64,000 bases of DNA from Macropodus opercularis. Taxonomy: Eukaryota; Chordata; Actinopteri; Anabantiformes; Osphronemidae. The position numbers were made by a program, and so were the translations under genes. Below are positions 26,901 to 38,900 of this stretch, in pieces (the stretch's first letter is position 1; each line of letters starts with the position of its first letter). The notes below the pieces were generated by a model. It saw only the letters and a list, made by a program, of their open reading frames with translations, searched no databases and was not told where the DNA came from. The stretch covers positions 12,159,001 to 12,223,000 of the forward strand of contig CM061099.1 of assembly GCA_030770545.1 (NCBI GenBank), given 5' to 3'.

Positions 26901-29900
26901 CCTTTAATCCAGAGATGTACGACAGGTGACTAGATTTTTTGTTCACTTTGTTTCACATTGCATTTCTGTAAGAAGGCTGACTCAGACAGGTCAGACAGAT
27001 TCTGTTGATGATGAAGGAAAAACTTGGGCTCAGATGTAATTACTGTTGCTGTTAATCCTGCAGCTCTGGTGGGTTTTCCATGCTCCCAGGTAAAACCCTG
27101 CAGTTAATTGCTTTCACCTGACATTCAAATATGTCCAATAATCCCAGAGTTAATGGGTTCAAAGCAGCGACTGCGCCGGCACATCTCTTAACTCGCTGAC
27201 AGAATGAGGGCCGAGGATTTGAATTAGGATCATTTTAACTTGTCGCCGGCGTGACGGCAGAACGCCTCGCAGGCAAGACGGCTGAGTAATGGAGATGTAC
27301 TGGCGCTGTTAAAGACGCATGTGCCGCAGTGCAGGTTACGTACAAGAAAACACTGAGGCTCTAATGCTCTAATGCAATGCACATAAAAACAGAAGACTGG
27401 TCACGTGGCCCACTGTTAATCTTGGGCTTTCAGAGGTATATTGTGGACACTCTGGGGAGGTAATCACTTTAAGCTACAGAAAAAGCCATGAGCCAGCAGT
27501 ATTGAGGAGCTAGGTCCAGCTTTGCATATGCTGAACCCCCAGTCTCCAGGGGATGCAAATCAATGTCCCCCCACACTGAGACCACATTAGAAATTCCCTA
27601 TGGGAAGCTGGAACAAAGACACACACACACACACACACACACACGTGGTATAAAGCCCTGCTAAGCAAGAAATCCTCAACACCACATACAGCTGCTGGAG
27701 GGATAATGGCTCAACCACAAGGACACACACAGCATCTCTACAAACAAACCCTGTATAGACACAGGGTTGAAAAACAACCTTCTCTGCTATCTTCAGTTCA
27801 CACATGGTTCCTCTCAAGCACGCATTAAGAACCACACCTACCACAAACACGTGCGGTAATCCCTTCGCTACATGTTGTTATGGTGCTACAAAAACGCGCA
27901 CACAGCTGACGACAGCATTTTTTTTCCCCCTTTCAAGGCACCGACTTCCAGGAAGGAATTAAACGAAGTTACAATAGGCCGATTCAGCAGCAGCACACAG
28001 GCTCAGACCACCTTGTGACAGACGGTGCGACACGGAGAGCAGCTTGCAGACAGATGAGACCTTTTTAATACTGGAGATGACCCTGACACAGAGGTTAATT
28101 TATCTAAACCGCAGATCCCATATGAGTGCAGCTTAAGCCAATTACCTTCACGAAGTAGAAGAGAAAGAGTGTGTTGGTTGCATGCGCTCGCAATAGAGGT
28201 AAACAGGAACAAAAGACGCTCACATAAAGTAGCAGACTTCATATGAGGCGTAGCAATGAGGTCAATAAAGAGATAAACTGAATTTATAGGTTTTCCAAGT
28301 ATGACATCCATTCAGAGCCTCTGACTATGGGACCACAGTTTGCAATCTTCTGTCCTTAAATCATTCCCATAATTAACTTTTAATCGCAAAGATAAAATTA
28401 AATTTGGCAGGTTTTCTAGTCAGTGCATTTCTGTCTCTACCTCCCCTCATTTCACATTGACCACTGACTGGCTGAGCCTGTCTAGACTCACCTTGGGAAC
28501 TGCTCTAGCATTTTATTATCTGTACCATCAATTTTACCTTTCCAGCCTGGCCGGCCGAGGCAGACGGCCACGCACCCTGAGCCTGGACGCTTGCATTGAA
28601 GGGAGCTTTTGCTCTCCACTGTCTCCCAGAGAGGACTGTTGGGTTTCTCTCTTTACAACATCTCTGAGGTCTTGACCCTAAAATGTTAAATAGCTTGAGA
28701 TGTTTCTTTTGTGGCACAATATAAATAAAACTGAGCTGTACTGAGTCAGTTGACTGTGCTCCACATTTGAATGCAGGTCTGTAATTGTATACGGTAAACG
28801 TTATACCTGCTGGTAATTCTGCGTTACAAAGACAGTTTTCCATTTCTAATAGCCAAACGTTCGCTTGTAACTACCACAAATGAGGAATTTCTCCAAAGAC
28901 AAGACCTGTTATTTTGAGCTCTAAAGACATCCACAGTGGCTGAAGCATCATCTGTATACATGGTGTTCAAAACCCCTCTTCCACTTCACACCGCAGTCAA
29001 ATAAAAAAAATCTTAACACACAGTGCATCAAATAAACAAACACGCTTAACAAACACAGGTATATTACACACACACACAAAGACACAAGAAACACAACTAT
29101 GACAGCCTGTCCACAGGGACAAAAAATGGAACAGCTATAAATAAACAATCATACAGTGGCTCAGATGCATGAATGTGAGCAGCTGCACCAACAAAGGATC
29201 AGATCTATAACATTGATTGGAGCAGCAGACATCCCACCCCCACACACACAAGGATCTAGACTCAGGCCACACACTCACTACATCACTTTCAGTGGCTAAA
29301 AATAACCCATAATATTGCCGTTAAATGGTTGAATGAGACAGAAGCGTAGGAGAAACCCAGAGAAGCAAACTGTGGCTCCTGATGCAGTAAATTAAGGCGG
29401 CTATCTCATCTTTGCACACTAATGACAAAATGATTTAAATACCCTGAGGACAACAAAGTCACTGAAAGAACACACACACACACACACACACACACCTATC
29501 CTGCTACATGTAGACGTTCTTTAGGGAGAGATCAATGAGTGTTCAGTTGTTACACTAAAGTGTTGGTCTGTTACGCCAGACACACACACACACACACACA
29601 CATTCAATTCATTATCCTCAAGCTCAGAGGGAATGTATTACAATAAATATCTAACCCAATAGTATTAATTAGGACAGGACTTAAATAAACAAGCCTCATA
29701 TTTACACCAAATGGCTGAATGGGAAACGCTACACACCAATAAAAAAAAGTCGCTGTGTCTCCTTTGACAAGTACATCAGCCAGGAAAGATCAGCGTTTTT
29801 AACTCAAATTAGTACATTGTGAATCTTTAATAATCGTTCACACTTTGATTGAATCCCCACACGCTGCGGTACGGTGCCCTGTGCTCAGACACGTGGAGAA

Positions 29901-32900
29901 CGGTATCCTGCAAGTGGCATTAGGAGCCAGAGGGAGTCCATTCACAGCATCAAAGCTCACACCACACAGCCCGCTGTAAAGCTCGGGAGAAGCTGCTTCC
30001 TCAGCGACACAGCAAACTGGCGTGTGAACGCACGCTGATGCGTCTGGAGGAGAGGAAGGCGTCACATTGTGGGGAAAAAAAGTAATATGTAATAAATTTG
30101 TATCAAACCTTCGTATCAAATTAAAATGTAAAAACAACTGCAACATTTCCTGAGAGATGATTCTACTGAAAAATATTTGGAGATGAAGAAGAAAAGTTGA
30201 GAAAGTCTTGACATTTACCAATAAAATAAAGTTTTAAGATAGACACGGTTTACAAATATTTTTTTTCATATGAAGGAACCATTTCAGTAGTAGCACAATA
30301 TTTTTACACACACAAACACACAGTATGAATGCTCCCAGAGCTTGAGAGGATCAGGCTACTTTCCAGTTTGTTTTCCTTTCGTTGGCAGCATTTAGGAGGG
30401 TCCAGTTTCCTTGGGAACTGCACAAACCGCTCACAGACTCCTAATGTGAAATGACTACATGTGTGACCGTGTGAGCATATGTTTGTATTTAAAGCGTTTG
30501 CTAATATTCTCATCAGTGTGTGCACATAGCGACATGTAAATGCAAACACGCAGTTATCTGCAGTTACACAGTAATCATCACCTGTACGCGCCCAGAGGAC
30601 CAATCAAATCAGGTGCCAGCGACACCAGCACAGCCCGTGCGTCTGTGTGGGTTCACGCGCAATCGACCGTCGAAGTACATTTCCCTAACGCTAACCGTGC
30701 AGCGAAGCCGCGGCCACACATTCACACCCACAGAGACGCAGTTAATGGCCTTCGGGGAGGGCTTCAGAGCTCCGTTGTCTCTCCTCTGGCCCGGAGCCAG
30801 TGTGGGACAGTTGCTCCCTTCACGTTTCCTTTCACACACTGTCCATTAATCCGAGGACGACATCTACTCTCAGCAAATTTCTCACTCAAGGATGTCTAGA
30901 TAAGATCTCTCCATCATTACTGCTGCGTCTCTGCCTGTTGTTCGTTATCTTTTTAGCTACCGTACACAGCATTTAACTCTTTTGGTACTGAGCTCGTGTC
31001 CTCATTCTCAAACCTCTGTGTGATCTGCAGCCCTGTCTCAGTTTGTTGCCAGCGAAAACAGACAAATCAAGACAAAGGCATAAACGGCAAACAGCAGTGG
31101 GGCCTGTTCCATTTCCTTTTTCTTCTGATAACAGCAGAGACTAATCTCTGATGTGGTCCTTCCCCCTCGCGACCTGACGTCTCTATTCATCTAATACCAC
31201 CTCTGTGATGGAAAAGCTCACTGTAGATCGGTCATTTGCTGTGGGACACCGGTTTCATTGTGTCGGTTTCCCAACAAGTGTTTAGCATGCAAACACACAG
31301 CGTCTACCGCCTGCTAAAGCAGATCCAATAACCGCTGACTGATGACTCTATAGTCAGGCTGCCAGGAAAGGTTGTCTAGCTGACAGCTGGAGAACAAAAG
31401 CTCTACAGGTGACTTACTGTACAGTGACTCGTGTACACGGAGGCACAAGAGTAACTGATTCTGTGTTTTCCTTGCTTGCTAAATGGCATAAATCTGCCTT
31501 TGTCTGTATAATAATGCCAAATACTACCTAGTACTGCTGCCCTGCTCTCACTCCCATCTCCTCACAGACTGAAGTAGGAGCCGGTGACACTCAATGTCCC
31601 TGTTATGGTGCTGCTCATTAAAAATCACTCAGCAGAGAGACGAGTGTAAAAGCTGTCATCGCGTCCTCTCTGCTACACTCTGCCTCGCTCACATATCTAA
31701 TACACTTTGTATAATTAATCTTGGTGTAGAGGGTGAAGCCTCCGGGAACAAAGCCACGGGTCCTTTTTTTGACGGACTTCCTCATTAGGTCAGAGCCGAG
31801 CTGTTATGTGAGGTTCTGCTTGACCAGAAAAGAAAATACAGTTGAGGAAAACTGGCTGTGATGCGCCACGTTGCAGGTTGTGTAACCATGTCAGAGCCAT
31901 GCACTGAGGTGTTTCCCCCCTATTTCAAGCCTGTCAGTGCACGTTGGTGGCAGCCAGGCCATTTTTCAAACCACTTCAGGATTCATCCCTGCTGATCTCT
32001 CTGCACCACAGCCCCACCACGCTGTCAGCTGCCAGGGTGGTGGCTCCACACACGCACGCAAACGCCGACAGGCTCGATTTCTCATCAACCCTAACAGCAC
32101 TTTGCCACGAAATATTGCACAAACGCTTAGAGTACAGCAGCGGCCTCACTTTATCAAACGAGACACTCAAACCCATCGGAAAATGAACATGAAATTGCCT
32201 TTTGAGCGGCTGCCAAACTTACAGTTGCGCATTTTTATAAGCATTCGAGATCAATGTTGGCCCAACTGTACGTGAAATCCAACTTTGGGAATAAGTGTGG
32301 GCTACTGCTGTGAAGACACTGCCACCAGCTGCTCCCGTCTCACCTGATGGAGGTGATGTTTCGCTGGGACAGCGGATTATGTGGAAGGAAAAGGTTTCAG
32401 CAACAGAGAAATTACCCCGAAATAACTAAATCCCAGTGATATTACACTCTGCTAAAGTCACACCCAGGAGAAACTTCACACAATCACAGAGTTGCAGCAT
32501 AACACAGAGATTAAGTTCATGTAACCAGACCAACTGAGATTACGTAAACAGAAGCAGGGTCTCCATCTGGGTCCGTTCTGTTTATAACGTACCTCTGAGC
32601 TTTGGCATTGTCAGAGTTCAGATTAGGATTAATCCATCTGACACATGTTTGTGCATTTGCACAACACAGACACGGGAATACAGAGCATCCTCAGGTATGG
32701 GGACAAATATATTTAGGCAAGAGAGCATTGGAAACGAAAAATCTGCCTGAAACTCTGCTTAAAAACTTTACAGCTATTAACAAAAAATTAGAGAGAGAAA
32801 GAGGGAGATTGGTGCAGAAAATCCAGATGCAGTACAGTAGAGCTGTGTCTCCCATCTGGGCTCCTATCACTGTCAACATAAGCACGTCCAGGTCATGTTT

Positions 32901-35900
32901 CCATAGCAACCTGAACAAGACAAATGATACTCAAACTGCTGTCTGCTTCATTTGCATTTTATGTTAATGTAACTCTATTAACTAATATCGTTTTCATCAA
33001 AATTAAACAGGCCTTGTAATTACAGGTCTCCTCTTATGTCATCATTAGTCGTGTTTTCTTCCGCTAGGAAAAGCTTCTTTTGAAGCTGTCCTAGTTTCAC
33101 ATGACAACTTCTGAAAACATGTTGAGGTGGAGCTGGTTAACACTTTTTCAGCCACTTGTTGTCAAGAGTTACACAAACACAAAGGCAGAGGGAGTAAAGG
33201 AAAATGAGACCAAGAACAGGAGGAGGTCAGAGGATAAAAAGCCAATTCATGAAAATCGTCGCATGTTTGACATAAAAAGCCCTGAGAACTCAGGAAATCG
33301 GGTTGGCCCATTTTGGGTTTGGAGCTGTGGGCATATCAGTGACTGTGGGACGAAACACGAGAGACCCCAGGGTGCAGAGAAGGATGGAGAGATGGTGGAC
33401 CAGTCACTGCCGAGGGCGAAGCTGGAGCAAAGTACAGCAACGACCAAATACAGTAACAAAAATACACCATTTGTTTCAATGTCGACTGGTCAGATGATGT
33501 GTTTTCATCTTTAAATACTATCAGAATTGAATCCTGAGGGCACAGTGGTTTAGTTAAATCAGAAACGGCCCATCCTAAATGAGTTCAGCACTAATGAACA
33601 TCTTGTTTTCATTAATTAAAGCCTATTCATCAAAGAGTTACAGTAACGCCAACCTCCTCCGTGGAGCGCAGGCAGGGTGCTGCTGAAAGGCACCGTCTCC
33701 GATTATTGAGCTACAGTAGGCATTTCTGTCCTGCTGCCCATTTAATCAGTGCTCCCATTGATTTCCTGAAACAGTCGTCTGCACTGATTCTGCATATAAA
33801 ACCATCAACCGTCCCGCTCTCTCCCCCTTCCGATCGACCCTCGCGCCGCTCCGCCTCTCCATCACAATCCATCCAAGAGACCTTTCCCATGATGTCTATG
33901 CTCTTAGACTAATCAGTCTCTGCGCATCTGAGTGTAATAACAATACACACTCTGCCACAATGGGCTCGGGAAGCAGGCCATACTGTCTCGCGCTTTGGTC
34001 TCCAGTATCACAGCAGGCCAGCGGGCTGGTAGCCAAACGCACTCACACACGCTACGCAGTTCATTTGCTCTCTAAGGGGAATGGGCACCTGCCTGGGTCC
34101 CGGCCCTGGCAAGGTAGCGTGAAGGTTGCTATGAATGACGCAACCTGGCATCAGTACGAAAATACGAAAAAGTGAAGGTGCGGTGAGAAATGCCATTAAA
34201 CCAGCCCCGACCTTGGCGTCTGGTTACGGGAAGAACAGCGGGACAGAGAGAGAAGCAGAGACGAAGGCAGCGGCGTGATGGAGGTAAGTGGCTGGTTCAG
34301 GTGGGAGCGTCGGCAGAGGAAGCACTAATACAAACGGAGGCAGCGATGCAAGTAAGGGAGAGGGAAGAGCTGAGTACGTGAGAAATGAGTAGATGGGAGA
34401 GGATGGAAGATGGTGGCACGTGTAGCAGAAGTGGGGCAGCGGTCACAGGGGGCCAGCGCTGGGCGTGGACAGCTGGCTCGCCCAGGTGGTGGCGCTGGTG
34501 GGTGGACTCGAGCTGGAAACCGTCTGTCACCCCCGTTTGGCGTCTGCTTTACAGCGATGACACAAACGTGCGGGTTCTGTGCGAGGTGAGAAACGACCAC
34601 GTGCTGCAGATGGGTCAGCACTCAGTCAATGGCTTTTAATAAATATATTGTTTGTTTTTCCAAGCAACAAAACGTAAGAAAGAAATGAGCCAGAAGAGTG
34701 AAGGTTAGTTCGTCTCCAGGTCCCGTGTCATAAGACAATCATTTCCGTTAACCAGCTCATCCTGTAAAGTGGTGCTGCTACATCCACTTTATTCCAGCAG
34801 CACAGAGCCTGAACAAGCGAGAGCCGCTGCTCAAAGCCGTTGTGTTTAACCTTATCTATGAAACTAACCTTGCAGACTGGCTGTGGCCTGAGGCGCCGCT
34901 GCCAGTTGGTCAGCAGTGAAAAGAAGAGAGCAGGGCTCACATAGTCCACGTTCATCGCTCTGACTGGTTAGCGTGCAGATAAAAAGATGAAGTGAACTGG
35001 TTCACGGACGTTAACATGAGCGTTTCTTTAACTGAGCCAGACTTCAAGGCCAGAGTTGTCCTACATTGTCTGCAAAAAGCTGGGTCGTCTGATCAGCTAA
35101 AGGAGCAGCAATCGCTCCCTGTCTCCATCAGGGATGTGTTTAAACTGTCGCCCCAGCTTGAAGTCCTGTCTAATGTCTGTTGCACTGGTAACTAATGGAA
35201 TGAATGGATGTATCCACTACACACCAGCACATCGCAGACAAACTGAGGAGTCAAGACTTCAGAGAGCTGTCATCAGGACAGTTTAAGGTCTGTGACGCTT
35301 CTGAAAATAGTAAAACCAGTCAAATGTCTTCTCAGCTTGGCTCGTTGATCGCGTCGCCGTAAACCGCTCCACTCTGTAAGAAACTCAACTCTCACCGTCG
35401 TCAGAGGTTCAGTCGCTCAACTTCAAGATGGGGATCTCTCCCCGTTGCAGGGACACGTCAGTCCGCATCACCGGAGCCGATTCTGGGTCAATCTCCACCC
35501 CACATCCTCATCATCCTCCCCCTCCTCAAGTCGCCTCCCTCCCCCCCAGGCCTGCTCTGTCTGCTGCTCAAAGGGGGGTGGAGGCACGAGAAAGAATCAA
35601 ATTAGCTTCCTTTCCTACATTCTGATGACAGACGGCCTTGTCAAGGTCGCGGGGGTGCTTGCCAATTTCTGATGGGTTTCAATTAAGCTCAGCAGTCTGC
35701 AGGAGGAAGTGCTGGCCATTAACAGAGCACTGGTTTTATGCTTTTAGCACCATGACTGTGTGACATACGCGTTTAAACCGATCGTGTGCGGAAAAGCTCC
35801 GCATGATATATGTGAAACACGGGTTCAGTACCACTAGGCTGGATGGTGCTTCGGGACCAGACAGACAGTCGCTCACCTTCCGTTTCCTCACGCTGCTTGT

Positions 35901-38900
35901 CTGCCTGGCTCCCTGGAGGCTGGTTAGCGTTACCACCAGCCCAGCCTCCGGCAGCGTCTCGCAGCATTTAGCACCAGAGCTAATAAACACAAGTTGCTAG
36001 TGAAGATAATACTCGTCATCATCTTACTGCAGTTCGCGCTGTGGGTCCACAGTCTACCTACACGTTTTAGTCATTATAGTACAACTTAACAGACTTATTC
36101 ATTTTTGATAACTGATCCGTTTTATTTTCACATAACCAGTTAATTGTTTCATGTTAAATCCATTGGTTTTAACACCTCGTCCTGCTGTTTTTCCATTTAC
36201 ACACACAACACAGGACAGAGTCGACAAACTCCAGCAGCAATTAAGCTACTTAGCGCTGAAGGTGATTATGGGCCAGCTGGTGTCAGACACACACACACGC
36301 GTCTCATGGCTGCGCGGCTCAGCAATGCAAACACACATGTTCAACATCTACATCTACATCTTTGTCTCGTTAGAACATCTGGCGGAGTCTAATTTTGCTA
36401 TTCAGGAATGAGGGTGAATACTGAATAATTTTACTGAAGGAAAACAGTGAATGTGAATAAATCCCCTCCAGACACAGAAGGAACGAGTTGCAGTAAGACT
36501 CACAGTAATACTGACCTGCACACCGTGCAACGCTTGAAGGCATTTTACAAGCTGAGGAAAGACGTGTGTGTGTCTGTGTGGGTTTCGGCATTTGATCAGC
36601 CTTGATTTAGAACATGTAACAAAGCAAAAAGAGGAATAATTAGAATAATAGGAGGAAGCTGGGCTCTCATACGCTGGTGTATAACTGTCAGGCTGCTAGT
36701 TTGCTGTTTCAAAAGCAGAAGATATTATCATTTAAACTGAGAAGAAAACTTTCCACGGTCCAGACCCACCTGGGGGCCTCCTCCTCCTCTTGCCTCGTCC
36801 TCCCTCCATGGGAATATCGCAAGCACATGCAGCTGCGCGCACATTATTCATCCGTGCGGCACATGTGGGAGCGCCCATGCAGACGCAGTAACTGCGAGTT
36901 CATATTTGCATGTTACAGTAGCCCTTTTGACAACAGACGACGCGGTTGCTCCTTTTTCCCAGCCTGCCGTCCTCCTCCCACTGTCCACCACCCTCCTCTG
37001 TCTCCTTTCCTTTCTGATTTTTCTTTTGTATTTGTTCCGTTGAATCGCAGGAAGCATTGCTCTTTGCAGAAAGAGAGCAGTGTATTAAACAAAGACTCTG
37101 CAAACCTCACATCTTTCTTTAGCCCCTTCCTCTTTATCATACTCTCTAAAAATACAGCCTGGACCTCACCCCCACGTACCCTCCAATTCTTCGCTTCTGC
37201 TCTGTGTGTCTTTATCTGTGTGTGCAAGCTCAGCACAGAGCACAAAGACCTGCAGTGACATCAGACTCATTCACACTGTGTCCTCTGTGCATGCTCACCC
37301 AAGAGGTGCTCTGTTTAAAGGGCCTCTGCTACGCCTCACCCCCTCCCACACAGATCCCCTGTGATTTCCAAGTGACGAGGACGACGTCCACACACACACA
37401 CATTTTTTAATGATTCAATCAAAACCACATGAATGTATTAAACTGTCACTATAATGTCAGTAAAAGAAAATGAATTTCTTTCCACAGTTTGTAAATAAGT
37501 GTAACTGAGTAGCAGATAATAATTAGGACTGTTCAGTAGGCCTGCTCCGGCTGATGTATGATTAAAGGCCGATAAGAGAAAAATGCAAATGTTCAGACTG
37601 AAGCTCCTTTCATTTCTTAACTCAGTACATACAGATGAATTCAAATAAATACAGATCTGTGTGTGCACGTGCAAGAGTGGGCGAATAGGAGGTGGAGGGG
37701 GAGCTGGTGACATTCCAGCACTTTGGTCACAGTTTCACGCTGTATTTCTTCTCACAGTGCAGATGAGGAAAATGTTTAGAGGGAAGTTTGAGGAGGCGTG
37801 TCGCGGATGGAGAACATGGTGAACACACCGGCTCAACGTGTATCTGCCATCTAATAATGACGAGCAACAGGCCTTTTTGTAACAACAAGCAGGCTCTCGC
37901 TGGCGGATTCCTGAAATGTTTCTAAATAAGGGCCCGAAGCTAAACTTTCAGGCCGGTTTCGGTCTTGAACCTAATCACGTCAACAGCTCATCAAGCAGGA
38001 AGCGAACAGGAAGTGTGGATAGTCCAGAAGCAGCCTAACAGGAAGTCATTCTGCAACGGCAGCACGCCATTTAGCAGCGCTGATGCACTCCAGAGAAGAA
38101 GTGTATCGCCTGCCCAGTTACACAAAGGGGTTTAATTAGTTTACTGGCATAAGAACATCAGCTATGCCTAAATAACTTCCACCCTGACCTTCAACACCAT
38201 CAATAAGCATCAGATCACTGTTAGACGTACAGCTTGGTGACCCAACCAGGCCGTCGCCAAACTCAGGGAGAACCGTTGCATGCGTTCGCTTTGAAGGGCG
38301 GCAAGAACAACACAAAAAAAGCATGTGATCAGCAAGCATGAGGAGGAAGTGATGCACAGCTGCGGACGGCCAGCTAGGGCGTGAGCTCCATCACGCTTCC
38401 TGCTTCCCCCGTTTGACTCCCAATCACTGGCTGGAAAGAAAGAGAGGACTTCAGCGGCAAAACCCTGTTTGCGCAACAACCTGATCGACGGCGGGGCGAT
38501 TGTTGAGACCGCGTGTCAGAATGCATTTGTGAGAAGATTACGCTGCAGCACAACTCTGTGACAAGCACATATAGGATTGCAGGCTGATGACCTGGACTCA
38601 CTCACACAAGTTCCCACCAAGACCATTTCACAGAGAGCCCCCTGGGGAGGTGCGTAACCCAGACAGAGCCTGTGTGGCAAACTATTAACACACACAGGAA
38701 GCCGGCCAGACTGGTAGCCTACACAGGACATACGTCCAGCAACAACACACCTTTTAAAGCCTTTGTGTATCAGCTGTGCGGGGACGGTTGTATTCTTCTA
38801 CTCCCATTTCGCTTTGAAGCCAGTGCTTTGGTCATGAAGTGTCAAAATTCTGCAGCGCACTGAAGTAACTTTGTGTGTTTCTGCACAGCTTTATTTGGCC

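Noticed and set aside
36677..37258. 193-codon plus-strand open frame in kif21b intron 1
   Set aside because: Low-complexity, Ser/Phe/Pro-rich with no recognisable domain or exon signals; consistent with a chance frame in pyrimidine-rich DNA.
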